Shown one piece after another: positions 54,609 to 64,000 of a stretch of DNA of 64,000 nucleotides. The notes below the pieces were generated by a model that made no database searches, was not told the origin of the DNA, and saw only the letters and a program-made list of their open reading frames with translations. A program made the translations under genes and the position numbers. The stretch lies in the NCBI RefSeq assembly GCF_001297125.1, contig NZ_LHPC01000028.1:248001-312000 (forward strand), given 5' to 3'. Source of the stretch: Pseudomonas sp. RIT-PI-q (lineage in GTDB: Bacteria; Pseudomonadota; Gammaproteobacteria; Pseudomonadales; Pseudomonadaceae). The first letter of the stretch is position 1. Each line of letters begins with the position of its first letter.

Positions 54609-57422
54609 TCAAGCCAGGCGCGAGAGCATTTCCTTGGCTTCGTTCTTCTGGCCGTCATCGCCTTCGGTCACCACCTCATTGAGGATGTCCCGTGCACCAT
54701 CGGCGTCGCCCATATCGATGTAGGCCTGGGCCAGATCGAGTTTGGTGGCGACTTCGTCGGTGCCGGAAAGGAAGTCGAATTCCGGCTCGTCGGACGCTGA
54801 AGCCAAGGCGTCTTCCGCCGTGAAGGTCGGCTCGCTGATGCTCTGGGACAGACGATCCAGCTCGGCGTTGACGTCACCCAATTCGGCGGCAAACGCGTCT
54901 GGAGCGTCCATTTCGTCAGCCAGCGACAGGTCGAAATCGGCGGGCAGCTCCAGATCGTCCAGCGCAGCCGCAGGGACAGACGGCACCTCGGCAGCAGGCA
55001 GGTCCTTGATGTCGTCGTCCAGGCTCAACAGGAAGTCATCTTCGGCCAGAGTCGCCGGCGAAGCATTGCCACCGAGGTCCATGTCCAGGTCGAAGTCCGA
55101 CAGGTCGTCGAGGTTTTCCTTGATGTCGGTTTGCTGCTGCAACACCGATTCGAAGCTCAGGTCGTCGTCCAGCGGGAAGTCTTCGAGCTCTGCCGCCGTC
55201 TCAGGCTCGGGTGCAGCTGCCACCGCTGGAGCAGCAGTTTCCAGATCATCCAGGCTCAGGTCGTCTTCCAACGGGAAGTCTTCCAGTTCAGTCGCAGTAT
55301 CAGGTGCAGCAGCCACCGCAGGAGAAGCCGCTTCCAGATCATCCAGGCTCAGGTCGTCTTCCAACGGGAAGCCTTCCAGCTCAGTCGCGGCATCAGGTGC
55401 AGCAGCCATCGCAGGAGAAGCCGCTTCCAGATCATCCAGACTCAGATCGAAGGCGCTGTCGAAGTCGTCATCGGCCGGTGCCGGTGCCGGCGTTTCAGGC
55501 TCGTCCAGCAGCAGGTCCTTGACGTATTGCGCGTCCAGCTCGGCAGCGATGGCGGCAGCGGCGATACCGCCCGCCGCCGCGATGGCCATGGCCGGGAAGC
55601 GGCTTTTCAGTTTCTCGACCTGGGCGAAGTTGTCGCCGTTGGCCACCAACTGGCGCTCCTGGACGACGAACGCATCGCGGTCGCCTTGCTGACCGTAGAC
55701 TTCCATCAGCTTGAGGCGCAGGTCGCTGCGTTGCGGTTCTTGCTTGATGCCATCTTCCAGCAACGCGGCCGCCTGGTTCAGACGACCCGCATTGATGTGC
55801 GACTGCGCCTTGCCCAGTACGCTGTCATCGCGATCGGCAGCAGGCGATACCAGTGGCGCGGCGATCGGCGGCGTTACTACGACCGGAGCAATCACCGGAG
55901 CGGGTGCGGGTGCCGGGGTGGGTGCAGGCGTCGGCGCGGTCGCAAGTTTCACGCTCGGCGGCGGGACTTCCAGGCCTTCGAAGCTGCTTTCCGGTAGGTC
56001 GTTCTCGGGGTAGAACGCCTGTTCTTCAGCCAAAGCACGCGCCATGCGCAAATGTTTCTCGGCTTCCTGCTGGGCTTTGCGGCGACGAGCCAGCAACAGC
56101 AGCAAGAGCAGCAGAACCACCGCACCGCCGCCCACCAGACCCAGTAGCAGTGGATTGGTCAGCAGTTCGTTGAATTTTTGATCGTCGGAGGATACTGGCG
56201 TTGGCTCGATGGGCTTTTCGGCCGGAGCCGGAGTGGCCTCGGGCGCAGCCGCTGCCGGAGCAGGCGTGGCTGGCGTAGCCTCTGCCGGTGTGGCCGCAGG
56301 GCTAGCCGCTAGTTCGGCCGAGATCGCCGGCGCGGTTGCAGCAGGCGTCGCAGCACCCTCGGCACCTTCAGCCTGCAACTTGGCCAATTGATTGTTCTTC
56401 AGCTCGATCAGGCGCTGCAGCTTGTCCAGCTGGCTTTGCAGATCGGTCATGCGGCTTTTCAGTTCGGCGTTGTCACGACGGGTCGTGTCGAGGCTTTCCT
56501 GGGTCACGGCCAGCTTGTTGCTCAAGTTCTTGGCATCGCCCGCGGCACCTTTGCCACCGGCCTTGCCCGACGGGGCAGAGACCAGGCTCAGCTTGTCCGT
56601 GGCCGCTTGCGACGACGGGCCTTCACCGCGAGCGCGGTTGGTGGCGTCGAGTTGCTGCTGCCCGGTGCCAGGCTTGGCGACATAGCGACGCCCCTCACGC
56701 CGCGCCGTGTTCTGCGCGTGCACGATGGCAATGGCTTTAGGTTGCGGCAGGCTGGTGCTCTGGGCCTGATCCGGCAGGCGCAGTACCTGACCGGTTTTCA
56801 GCCGGTTGATGTTGCCGTCGATAAAGGCATCCGGGTTCAACGCCTGGATGGCCAGCATGGTTTGTTGAACCGAACCGCCATTACGCGCCTTCGCAGCGAT
56901 TTCCCACAGGGTATCGCGCGGCGTCGTGGTGTATTGGGTCGGCTTGGTGGCACCGGTCACCGGAGCAGTGACGTCTTGCGTCGGTGCAGGTTGCGCCGCC
57001 GCTTCAGCGGTTTGCGGCGAGAATTTGGACGGATCGAGCAGCACGCTGTAATCGCGCAGCAGGCGACCGTTGGGCCACATCACCTGAACCAGGAATTTCA
57101 CCATCGGTTCGGAGAGCGGTTTGCTGGAAGTCACACGCAGGATGCTTTTGCCGCTGGCATTGAGCACCGGGGTAAAGGTCAGGTCGTTGAGAAACGCCTG
57201 GCGATCAACACCGGCCTTGGCGAAATCTTCGGGCGAAGCCAGGCTCGGCACCACTTCGGCAGCGGTGAGGTCCTTGACGTCGAGCAACTCGATTTCTGCC
57301 ACCAAAGGCTGGTTCAGCGTCGATTTCAGGGTCAGTTCCCCGAGCCCGAGTGCATGCGCCATACCGGAGGACAGCGCCGAGGCGGCCGCTATTGCTAACA
57401 CCAGTTTGCGAACTTGAACCAT
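54609..57422 (-). CDS. fimV: FimV, pilus-assembly and polar hub protein
   Basis: A 937-residue inner-membrane protein needed for type IV pili, twitching and polar signalling in Pseudomonas. A signal peptide (residues 1-24) leads to the FimV N-terminal domain (LGLGELTLKSTLNQPL). A LysM peptidoglycan-binding domain is near 160-215 (TPRDTLWEIAAKAR). A coiled coil follows near 310-345, then an Ala/Pro linker, one membrane helix near 425-442, and an acidic cytoplasmic region ending with a TPR-like cap (LDLAQAYIDMGDADGARDIL). The acidic part has three near-identical 33-residue repeats. The start at 57422 follows AAGGAAGAGG. Confidence 0.95.
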   Translation of the reverse strand: MVQVRKLVLAIAAASALSSGMAHALGLGELTLKSTLNQPLVAEIELLDVKDLTAAEVVPSLASPEDFAKAGVDRQAFLNDLTFTPVLNASGKSILRVTSSKPLSEPMVKFLVQVMWPNGRLLRDYSVLLDPSKFSPQTAEAAAQPAPTQDVTAPVTGATKPTQYTTTPRDTLWEIAAKARNGGSVQQTMLAIQALNPDAFIDGNINRLKTGQVLRLPDQAQSTSLPQPKAIAIVHAQNTARREGRRYVAKPGTGQQQLDATNRARGEGPSSQAATDKLSLVSAPSGKAGGKGAAGDAKNLSNKLAVTQESLDTTRRDNAELKSRMTDLQSQLDKLQRLIELKNNQLAKLQAEGAEGAATPAATAPAISAELAASPAATPAEATPATPAPAAAAPEATPAPAEKPIEPTPVSSDDQKFNELLTNPLLLGLVGGGAVVLLLLLLLLARRRKAQQEAEKHLRMARALAEEQAFYPENDLPESSFEGLEVPPPSVKLATAPTPAPTPAPAPAPVIAPVVVTPPIAAPLVSPAADRDDSVLGKAQSHINAGRLNQAAALLEDGIKQEPQRSDLRLKLMEVYGQQGDRDAFVVQERQLVANGDNFAQVEKLKSRFPAMAIAAAGGIAAAAIAAELDAQYVKDLLLDEPETPAPAPADDDFDSAFDLSLDDLEAASPAMAAAPDAATELEGFPLEDDLSLDDLEAASPAVAAAPDTATELEDFPLEDDLSLDDLETAAPAVAAAPEPETAAELEDFPLDDDLSFESVLQQQTDIKENLDDLSDFDLDMDLGGNASPATLAEDDFLLSLDDDIKDLPAAEVPSVPAAALDDLELPADFDLSLADEMDAPDAFAAELGDVNAELDRLSQSISEPTFTAEDALASASDEPEFDFLSGTDEVATKLDLAQAYIDMGDADGARDILNEVVTEGDDGQKNEAKEMLSRLA

Positions 57423-57631
57423 AGCCTCTTCCTTTGTTTGAACATTCCTCGGCCAGCGAGAAGGTGTTGATAGTCGCTGCCGTAAGGCATTGCGCGCGGC
57501 AACGATAGAGTCGTCGCGCGCGATCGTTTCATTCATGCCCCGGAAAGTCCCACAGGGTGACTCGCCTTCAGCAATCCGGCCAAGCATAACGCCCGGCTGG
57601 ATTCATTCGAAAATTTGTTGCCAAGTATCTT

Positions 57632-58642
57632 TTACAGCAGGTCTTTTATCAACAATTCAGCCACCTGCACAGCATTGAGCGCCGCGCCCTTGCGTACGTT
57701 ATCTGACGTCAGCCACACATTAAGTTCCGACAGGTCGTCGATCCCCAGGCGAACCCGACCAACGTAGACCACATCCTGCCCTACCGCGTCACCGACCGGC
57801 GTCGGATAATCGCCGGCTTCTACCAGCTCGATGCCGGGCGCATCTTCCAGGGCGGCGTTGACTTTCGCCAGGTCGATGTCACTCGCGCACTGCAAGGTCA
57901 CGTTAAAGCTATCGCCAAAAAACACCGGGGCTTGAATGCAAGTAACGGAAATCTTTAATAAAGGCAGGTCCATGACCTGACGCAATTCACGCACCAGGCG
58001 CTTTTCCAGCAGCGTATGACCCTGCTCATCAGGCTTGCCGACCTGGGCCAGCAGATTGAAGGCCATCTGCCGATCGAAAAAGGTCGGTTCCAGCGGGCGC
58101 ACGTTGAGCAGTTCGGCGGTTTGCCGTGCCAGCTCGGTCACGGCTTCACGGCCCTGGGCGGAGACGGCCAGGCTGGCGGTCAGGTTGATGCGTTGCAGGT
58201 CGAGCAAACCGAGCAACGGTGCGAGCACTACCGCCAGCGTGGTGGCCGACGGGCTTGGGCTGCTGACCTGAAAGGGCTTTTTCAGACCGGCCAGCACGTG
58301 GGCATTGGCTTCGGGTACGACTTGCGGCGCCTGATCGGCCGGCAAGGCGCCGGACAGATCGATCAGCGAGCAACCGGCAGCGTGGGCGCGCGAGGCGAAA
58401 CTCAAGGTCACTGCCGGGCCGGCCGCGAAGAACACCAGCTGGACTTTGCTGAAATCGAACTCATCGACCTCGCGCACCCGCACGTTCTTGCCACGAAACG
58501 GCACCGAATGCCCGGCCGATTCGCTGCTGGCCAGCAGGTGCAGGTTGCCGACCGGGAAATCCCGCTCTTCGAGGATCTGGACGAGTGTTTCGCCGACAGT
58601 ACCGGTGGCGCCGATCACGGCAATATCAAAGGACTGGCTCAT
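57632..58642 (-). CDS. aspartate-semialdehyde dehydrogenase-like protein lacking the catalytic Cys (USG-1 type)
   Basis: A 336-residue Asd paralogue. The NADP-binding motif GATGTVGETL (10-19) is intact. In true Asd the active site is NPNCST; here the aligned stretch is SPSPSAT, so the nucleophilic Cys is replaced by Pro. This matches the USG-1 group found next to asd, truA and fimV-like genes, whose function is unknown. It is thus probably not an active semialdehyde dehydrogenase. The ATG at 58642 follows AGAGG; the longer frame to 58804 runs through a REP element. Confidence 0.85.
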   Translation of the reverse strand: MSQSFDIAVIGATGTVGETLVQILEERDFPVGNLHLLASSESAGHSVPFRGKNVRVREVDEFDFSKVQLVFFAAGPAVTLSFASRAHAAGCSLIDLSGALPADQAPQVVPEANAHVLAGLKKPFQVSSPSPSATTLAVVLAPLLGLLDLQRINLTASLAVSAQGREAVTELARQTAELLNVRPLEPTFFDRQMAFNLLAQVGKPDEQGHTLLEKRLVRELRQVMDLPLLKISVTCIQAPVFFGDSFNVTLQCASDIDLAKVNAALEDAPGIELVEAGDYPTPVGDAVGQDVVYVGRVRLGIDDLSELNVWLTSDNVRKGAALNAVQVAELLIKDLL

Positions 58643-58724
58643 GGTTCTACCTCTGGCGAAACGGGGGGAGCGGCACTTTACCGGGTGGTTGGGATGCAGG
58701 CAATTCGCAGTGGGATTTGTGGTG

Positions 58725-58836
58725 GCCGGGCCGACCTCTTCGCGGGCAAGCCCGCTCCCACAGGTTACAAGGCGCACCCAAACTTTGTGCTCGACACCGA
58801 ACACTGTGGGAGCGGGCTTGCCCGCGAAGGGGCCGG
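58725..58836. repeat. REP palindrome pair
   Basis: CGCGGGCAAGCCCGCTCCCACAG and its inverse, about 43 bases apart, extended by GGCC-rich ends. It lies between the Asd-like gene and asd. Confidence 0.92.
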
Positions 58837-58869
58837 TATAGGCAACCTATAAACATCAGACTACCGGGT

Positions 58870-58904
58870 AAAAAAAAACCCGCACCTCTTTCAAGGCACG
58901 GGTT
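58870..58904 (-). terminator. rho-independent terminator of asd
   Basis: On the minus strand AACCCGTGCCT pairs with AGGTGCGGGTT (two wobble pairs), with a 6-base loop and then a run of T. It lies 20 bp after the asd stop. Confidence 0.92.
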
Positions 58905-58923
58905 CTTTCATTGCTTCAATCGA

Positions 58924-60036
58924 TCAACGCTCAAGCAGGATCCGCAGCATGCGACGCAGCGGTTCGGCCGCGCCCCACAGCAGCTGGTCGCCGACGGTGA
59001 ACGCGCCAACGTACTGCGTGCCCATGTTCAGCTTGCGCAGACGGCCAACCGGTACGTTCAGGGTGCCGGTGACTTTCGTCGGGCTCAGTTCCTGAATGCT
59101 CGCTTCGCGGTTGTTCGGCACCAGCTTGACCCAAGGGTTGTGCTGGCTGATCAGCCCTTCGATGTCGGCGATCGGCACGTCTTTGTTCAGTTTGATGGTC
59201 AGCGCCTGGCTGTGGCAACGCATGGCACCGATGCGCACGCAGATGCCGTCCACCGGGATCGGGCTCTTGAAGCGACCGAGGATCTTGTTGGTCTCGGCCT
59301 GGGCCTTCCACTCTTCGCGGCTCTGACCGTTCGGCAGTTCCTTGTCGATCCACGGGATCAGGCTACCGGCCAGCGGTACGCCGAAGTTTTCGGTCGGGTA
59401 CGCGTCGCTGCGCATGGCTTCGGCCACACGGCGGTCGATGTCGAGAATCGCGCTGGCCGGGTCGGCCAGTTGATCGGCGACAGCAGCGTGGGTCGCGCCC
59501 ATTTGCTTGATCAGTTCACGCATGTTCTGCGCGCCGGCACCGGAGGCCGCCTGATAGGTCATGGCGCTCATCCATTCGACCAGACCGGCTTCGAACAGAC
59601 CGCCCAGGCCCATCAGCATCAGGCTGACGGTGCAGTTGCCGCCGATGTAGTTCTTGGTGCCCGCGTCGAGCTGCTGGTCGATGACCTTGCGGTTCACCGG
59701 GTCCAGTACGATCACCGCGTCATCCTGCATACGCAGGCTGGAAGCGGCGTCGATCCAGTAACCCTGCCAGCCGGCTTCGCGCAGTTTCGGGAACACTTCG
59801 CTGGTGTAGTCGCCACCCTGGCAGGTCAGAATCACGTCGAGGGTTTTCAGCTCTTCAATGCTGTAAGCGTCCTTGAGCGGAGCAATGTCCTTACCCACGG
59901 ACGGGCCTTGGCCACCGACATTGGAAGTGGTGAAAAACACCGGCTCAATAAGATCGAAATCCTGCTCTTCCAGCATCCGCTGCATGAGCACGGAACCGAC
60001 CATACCGCGCCAACCGATCAGACCTACACGTTTCAT
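58924..60036 (-). CDS. asd: aspartate-semialdehyde dehydrogenase
   Basis: A 370-residue enzyme of the lysine, threonine and methionine pathway, reducing aspartyl phosphate to the semialdehyde. It has [14 protein letters not shown] (8-21) for NADP binding and GGNCTV with the catalytic Cys (about 132-137). The length and the insert pattern fit the Gram-negative Asd type. It is separated by 69 bp from leuB and ends at a strong terminator. Its product also feeds diaminobutyrate for the achromobactin pathway, through AcsF. Confidence 0.96.
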   Translation of the reverse strand: MKRVGLIGWRGMVGSVLMQRMLEEQDFDLIEPVFFTTSNVGGQGPSVGKDIAPLKDAYSIEELKTLDVILTCQGGDYTSEVFPKLREAGWQGYWIDAASSLRMQDDAVIVLDPVNRKVIDQQLDAGTKNYIGGNCTVSLMLMGLGGLFEAGLVEWMSAMTYQAASGAGAQNMRELIKQMGATHAAVADQLADPASAILDIDRRVAEAMRSDAYPTENFGVPLAGSLIPWIDKELPNGQSREEWKAQAETNKILGRFKSPIPVDGICVRIGAMRCHSQALTIKLNKDVPIADIEGLISQHNPWVKLVPNNREASIQELSPTKVTGTLNVPVGRLRKLNMGTQYVGAFTVGDQLLWGAAEPLRRMLRILLER

Positions 60037-60105
60037 CGCAACTACACCTTCTTTAAAAAGTGGGCCGCTGCTTTCGAAGTTGAAAGTGGCAGCGGGCCCG
60101 AGAGA

Positions 60106-61188
60106 TTACAGATTCCGCAGCGCGGCGACTACTGCGTCGCCCATTTCCTGCGTACCGACTTTAGTGCAACCGGCCGACCAGATGTCGCCTGTGCGCAGGC
60201 CTTGGTCCAATACCAGACTAACGGCCTTCTCGATCGCATCGGCCGCATCCTGCAGGTTGAAGCTGTAACGCAGCATCATCGACACCGACAAAATGGTCGC
60301 CAACGGGTTGGCGATGCCTTGGCCGGCGATGTCCGGCGCCGAACCGTGGCACGGCTCGTACATGCCCTTGTTGTGGGTGTCCAGCGACGCCGACGGCAGC
60401 ATGCCGATGGAACCGGTGAGCATCGACGCCTGGTCGGACAGGATATCGCCGAACATGTTGTCGGTAACGATCACGTCGAATTGCTTTGGTGCACGCACCA
60501 GTTGCATCGCGGCGTTGTCAACGTACATGTGGCTCAGTTCGACTTGCGGGTAATCCTTGGCCACTTCTTCGACGATTTCACGCCACAGTTGGCTGGAAGC
60601 CAGCACGTTGGCCTTGTCCACCGAGCACAGCTTCTTGCCGCGGACCATGGCCATGTCGAAACCGACACGCGCGATGCGGCGGATTTCGCTTTCGCTGTAC
60701 GGCAGCGTGTCGTAGGACTGACGCTCGCCGTTTTCCAGGGTGCGCGTGCCACGCGGCGCGCCAAAGTAGATGCCGCCGGTCAGTTCGCGAACGATCAGGA
60801 TGTCCAGGCCGGAAACGATGTCTGCCTTCAGGCTCGAAGCCTCGGCCAGTTGCGGGTACAGGATCGCCGGGCGCAGGTTGCCGAACAGGCCCAGTTGCGC
60901 ACGGATTTTCAGCAGGCCGCGCTCAGGACGGATGTCACGCTCGATGGCGTCCCATTTCGGACCGCCCACGGCGCCCAGCAGTACAGCGTCGGCTGCGCGG
61001 GCACGTTCCAGGGTTTCGTCGGCCAGCGGCACGCCGTGCTTGTCGATGGCAGCGCCGCCGATCACGTCGTGGCTCAGCTCGAGGCCCAGGCTGTACTTGT
61101 CGTTGGCCAGCTCCAGCACCTTGACCGCTTCGGCCATGATTTCCGGGCCAATACCGTCACCTGGGAGAATCAGAATCTGCTTGCTCAT
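60106..61188 (-). CDS. leuB: 3-isopropylmalate dehydrogenase
   Basis: A 360-residue NAD-dependent oxidative decarboxylase of leucine synthesis. It begins [38 protein letters not shown] (about 88-108) and the C-terminal [17 protein letters not shown] (about 280-296) mark substrate and cofactor binding. It lies 62 bp after the methyltransferase gene in the leuCD-leuB series. Confidence 0.97.
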   Translation of the reverse strand: MSKQILILPGDGIGPEIMAEAVKVLELANDKYSLGLELSHDVIGGAAIDKHGVPLADETLERARAADAVLLGAVGGPKWDAIERDIRPERGLLKIRAQLGLFGNLRPAILYPQLAEASSLKADIVSGLDILIVRELTGGIYFGAPRGTRTLENGERQSYDTLPYSESEIRRIARVGFDMAMVRGKKLCSVDKANVLASSQLWREIVEEVAKDYPQVELSHMYVDNAAMQLVRAPKQFDVIVTDNMFGDILSDQASMLTGSIGMLPSASLDTHNKGMYEPCHGSAPDIAGQGIANPLATILSVSMMLRYSFNLQDAADAIEKAVSLVLDQGLRTGDIWSAGCTKVGTQEMGDAVVAALRNL

Positions 61189-61250
61189 GCTTTCCTCATG
61201 TCATCAGTCGGTGTGCCCTTGGGGCACGCCCGGAAAAAGTCGTTTGACGC

Positions 61251-62018
61251 TTATTTTTCAGCCATCAGTACCAGCACATCGGTACTGAACGAACCGTCGG
61301 CCTCAATCTCAAAATAGTCGCGCACTTCATTGCCCATCGACTGCTGCAACTCGCGGATCGCTGCGCGCATCACCTCTGGCGTGCGCATGCGTTCGACCCA
61401 GCTGGTGTACTCCAGGCGCAGCCGCTGACGGGTGGTGCTGCGGGTATGCAGCCCCGCTTCGCTGACCTGGCGCAACCACTCGCCGGCGGAATAATCGCGC
61501 ACATGGCTGGTGTCGCGCAGCACTTCGACGCTTTGCAGGTAAGTGTCGAACAACGGACTGCCCGGTGACAACACGTCGACGAACGCCGCCACGCCACCCG
61601 GTTTCAGCACCCGGCGCACTTCGCGCAGGGCCAGGCCGAGATCGCTCCAGTGGTGCGCCGAATAACGGCTGAAGACGAAATCGAACTCGCCATCGGCGAA
61701 CGGCAGGCGCTCGGCGGCGCCGTTGACCGCGGACACGTTGCTCAAGCCACGATCAATGGCTGCGGCGGTGACCACGTCGAGCATCTGTTGTGACAGGTCG
61801 TACGCCACCACTTCTTTCACCAGCGACGCCACGTGGAAACTCACATGGCCGGCGCCGCAACCCAGGTCCAGCACGCGGGCATCGCCCTGCCCGGCCAGTT
61901 CAGCCTGTAGCAGTGCGAATTCGGTGCCTTGAGCGTGAACGGCGCTGCTCAGGTAGGCCGAGGCCTGTTCACCGAATTGCTTTTGTACGACTTGGCTGTG
62001 CTGGGCGGTGCGGGTCAT
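61251..62018 (-). CDS. class I SAM-dependent methyltransferase
   Basis: A 255-residue methyltransferase of the UbiE/Methyltransf_11 type. SAM-binding motif I is VLDLGCGAGHVS (about 48-59), motif II is FVFSRYSAHHW (about 112-122) and motif III follows with VLKPGGVAAFVDVL. The substrate is unknown. The gene sits between leuD and leuB, a place it keeps in many Pseudomonas genomes. The ATG at 62018 follows AAAAGGAAG; the frame to 62087 runs into a REP element. Confidence 0.9.
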   Translation of the reverse strand: MTRTAQHSQVVQKQFGEQASAYLSSAVHAQGTEFALLQAELAGQGDARVLDLGCGAGHVSFHVASLVKEVVAYDLSQQMLDVVTAAAIDRGLSNVSAVNGAAERLPFADGEFDFVFSRYSAHHWSDLGLALREVRRVLKPGGVAAFVDVLSPGSPLFDTYLQSVEVLRDTSHVRDYSAGEWLRQVSEAGLHTRSTTRQRLRLEYTSWVERMRTPEVMRAAIRELQQSMGNEVRDYFEIEADGSFSTDVLVLMAEK

Positions 62019-62058
62019 GGGGACTTCCTTTTGGGGTGAGTCTTGTGGTGTCAGTTCT

Positions 62059-62142
62059 GGCCTCATCGCGGGCAAGCCCGCTCCCACAGGTTTTGTGAAC
62101 GGCGAAAATCACTGTGGGAGCGGGCTTGCCCGCGATGGGGCC
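62059..62142. repeat. REP palindrome pair between leuD and the methyltransferase gene
   Basis: GGCCTCATCGCGGGCAAGCC and its inverse, with arms of about 30 bp separated by 22 bases. It is almost the same as the doublets at 54443 and 58725. Confidence 0.92.
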
Positions 62143-62170
62143 GGCCCTGTCTACATCAATCTCGGATCAA

Positions 62171-62815
62171 TCAAACGTCGCGAAACAACCAAGGCTGGCT
62201 CGCCCGGTGCCTGGCTTCAAACGTCGCAATCGCCTCGTGGTCCTGCAAGGTCAGGCCGATGTCATCCAGGCCGTTGACCAGGCAATGCTTGCGGAACTCG
62301 TCGAGTTCGAAGTGGTAAACCTTGCCATCCGGACGGGTCACGGTCTGGGCTTGCAGGTCGACCGTCAACTGGTAGCCAGGATTCGCCTCGACCTGCTGGA
62401 ACAGTTCGTCCACTTCAGCGTCGGTCAAGATGATCGGCAGCAAGCCGTTCTTGAAGCTGTTGTTGTAGAAAATGTCGGCGTAGCTCGGCGCGATAATGCT
62501 GCGGAAACCGTACTCTTCCAGCGCCCACGGCGCGTGTTCGCGGCTGGAGCCGCAACCGAAGTTCTCGCGGGCCAGCAGCACGCTGGCGCCTTGATAACGC
62601 TCGGCGTTGAGCACGAAATCCTTGTTCAGCGGACGCTTGGAGTTGTCCTGGTAGGCATAGCCCACGTCCAGGTAACGCCATTCATCGAACAGGTTCGGAC
62701 CAAAACCGGTGCGCTTGATCGACTTCAAGAACTGCTTCGGAATGATCTGGTCGGTGTCGACGTTGGCACGGTCCAATGGCGCGACCAAACCGGTGTGTTG
62801 GGTAAAAGCTCTCAT
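62171..62815 (-). CDS. leuD: 3-isopropylmalate dehydratase small subunit
   Basis: A 214-residue subunit of isopropylmalate isomerase. It begins [30 protein letters not shown], read here in blocks as the family start, and has [16 protein letters not shown] (about 81-96), the swivel-domain substrate site. It starts 10 bp after leuC, with which it forms the enzyme. Confidence 0.96.
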   Translation of the reverse strand: MRAFTQHTGLVAPLDRANVDTDQIIPKQFLKSIKRTGFGPNLFDEWRYLDVGYAYQDNSKRPLNKDFVLNAERYQGASVLLARENFGCGSSREHAPWALEEYGFRSIIAPSYADIFYNNSFKNGLLPIILTDAEVDELFQQVEANPGYQLTVDLQAQTVTRPDGKVYHFELDEFRKHCLVNGLDDIGLTLQDHEAIATFEARHRASQPWLFRDV

Positions 62816-62825
62816 GTACGGTTCC

Positions 62826-64000
62826 TCAGATCAGTTCGCGAACGTCGATGAAACGACCGTTGACGGCAGCCGCCGCGGCCATGGCCGGGCTCACCAGGTG
62901 CGTACGGCCACCGGCGCCCTGACGGCCTTCGAAGTTGCGGTTGGAGGTCGACGCGCAATGCTCGCCCGACTCCAAACGGTCCGGGTTCATCGCCAGGCAC
63001 ATCGAGCAACCCGGTTCACGCCACTCGAAACCGGCTTCGAGGAAAATCTTGTCCAGGCCTTCCGCCTCGGCTTGCGCCTTCACCAGGCCCGAGCCCGGCA
63101 CCACGATGGCTTGCTTGATGGTCGAAGCGACTTTGCGGCCCTTGGCGATGACCGCCGCAGCGCGCAGGTCTTCGATCCGCGAGTTGGTGCAGGAGCCGAT
63201 GAACACACGGTCCAGCTGAATGTCGGTGATCGCCTGATTGGCGCTCAAACCCATGTACTTCAAGGCGCGCTCGATGGAACCACGCTTGACCAGGTCCATT
63301 TCCTTCGCTGGGTCCGGCACGTTCTGATCAACCGCCAGGACCATCTCGGGCGACGTGCCCCAGCTGACTTGTGGCTTGATCTGAGTGGCGTCGAGTTCAA
63401 CCACGGTGTCGAACACGGCATCAGCGTCGGAGACCAAGTCTTTCCAGGCTTCGACTGCCATGTCCCATTCCGCGCCTTTCGGGGCGAATGGACGGCCCTT
63501 GACGTATTCCACGGTTTTTTCGTCCGCCGCCACCAGGCCAACACGGGCACCGGCTTCGATGGACATGTTGCAGATGGTCATGCGGCCTTCGACGGACAAG
63601 TCGCGAATGGCGCTGCCGGCGAACTCAATGGCGTGGCCGTTACCGCCGGCGGGGCCGATCTTGCCGATGACGGCCAGCACGATGTCCTTGGCGGTCACGC
63701 CGAACGGCAGTTTGCCTTCGACCGACACCAACATATTCTTCATCTTTTTGGCGACGAGGCACTGGGTGGCGAACACATGCTCGACCTCGGAAGTACCGAT
63801 ACCGTGAGCCAAAGCGCCAAATGCGCCGTGCGTCGAGGTGTGCGAGTCGCCGCAAACCACGGTCATGCCTGGCAAGGTGGCGCCCTGCTCCGGGCCGATC
63901 ACGTGAACGATGCCTTGGCGCACGTCGTTCATTTTGAATTCGGTGATGCCGTATTCATCGCAATAGTCATCGAGGGTTTGCACCTGCAAACGCGAAACCT
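62826..64000 (-). CDS. leuC: 3-isopropylmalate dehydratase large subunit, 5' end cut by the window
   Basis: The C-terminal part (about 390 residues) of the aconitase-type large subunit that converts 2- to 3-isopropylmalate. The reading frame is open to the window edge ([11 protein letters not shown] at the truncated end), so roughly 80 N-terminal residues are missing. The 4Fe-4S ligands are present in [13 protein letters not shown] and [13 protein letters not shown], and [19 protein letters not shown] lies near the visible start. The in-frame TTG at 63989 is not the true start. Confidence 0.96.
   Translation of the reverse strand, partial: VSRLQVQTLDDYCDEYGITEFKMNDVRQGIVHVIGPEQGATLPGMTVVCGDSHTSTHGAFGALAHGIGTSEVEHVFATQCLVAKKMKNMLVSVEGKLPFGVTAKDIVLAVIGKIGPAGGNGHAIEFAGSAIRDLSVEGRMTICNMSIEAGARVGLVAADEKTVEYVKGRPFAPKGAEWDMAVEAWKDLVSDADAVFDTVVELDATQIKPQVSWGTSPEMVLAVDQNVPDPAKEMDLVKRGSIERALKYMGLSANQAITDIQLDRVFIGSCTNSRIEDLRAAAVIAKGRKVASTIKQAIVVPGSGLVKAQAEAEGLDKIFLEAGFEWREPGCSMCLAMNPDRLESGEHCASTSNRNFEGRQGAGGRTHLVSPAMAAAAAVNGRFIDVRELI

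Noticed and set aside
58585..61317. 910-codon open frame on the plus strand
   Set aside because: Antisense to asd and leuB and running through a REP element and a terminator. No recognisable domain.

Overview
This is a chromosomal window from a fluorescent Pseudomonas, most likely of the P. fluorescens group. The evidence is the codon use, the gene order leuC-leuD-methyltransferase-leuB-asd-asd-like-fimV-truA-trpF-accD-folC-dedD-cvpA-purF-metZ (the usual Pseudomonas arrangement), and the many REP palindromes of the type GTAGGAGC / GCGGGCAAGCCCGCTCCCAC. Identifications come from reading the proteins by eye; no database search was run.

Layout. 0-6.1 kb: housekeeping genes, namely a periplasmic glutaminase-asparaginase with a sigma-54-like promoter, a DUF1654 gene with a perfect SOS (LexA) box followed by a secreted endonuclease I, a siderophore-interacting ferric reductase, a SPOR lipoprotein, csrA, a DUF2214 membrane protein and an apparently exported beta-carbonic anhydrase. 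6.2-14.5 kb: an accessory island next to tRNA-Val(GAC). It carries a trypsin-like lipoprotein, a ribbon-helix-helix regulator, small membrane proteins and three different membrane O-acyltransferases. Between these genes lie decayed phage pieces: the C-terminus of a tail-fibre assembly protein, a possible spanin tail and the C-terminus of a tyrosine integrase. Imperfect copies of the tRNA 3' end and its terminator occur at the far edge and inside the island. 14.6-23.5 kb: a puuB-like oxidase, an SDR/LysR divergent pair, and a molybdenum hydroxylase operon (large subunit, 2Fe-2S subunit, three-haem cytochrome c, XdhC chaperone).

23.8-43.7 kb: a complete achromobactin-type siderophore locus, all on the minus strand. 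In transcription order it holds an ECF sigma factor, a FecR-like regulator, a TonB receptor with a signalling domain, acsF, acsD, acsE, an MFS exporter, acsC, acsB, acsA, cbrABCD, a FhuF-type ferric reductase and an RraA-like protein. From acsD onward nearly all genes overlap or almost touch. Fur-box-like sites precede the sigma gene and acsF. The genes together would make the citrate siderophore, export it, sense and import its iron complex, and reduce the iron.

44.0-64.0 kb: a cluster of two tRNA-Asp genes and one tRNA-Val, followed by a long minus-strand run of core metabolic genes (metZ, purF, cvpA, dedD, folC, accD, trpF, truA, fimV, asd-like, asd, leuB, a methyltransferase, leuD, and leuC cut by the window edge). 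A four-copy tandem array of 181-182 bp palindromic units lies between cvpA and dedD.

The most unusual parts are the decayed tRNA-Val island with its acyltransferases, the single mismatch in the tRNA-Val acceptor stem next to it, and the two extra genes (FhuF-like and RraA-like) translationally coupled to the siderophore operon.
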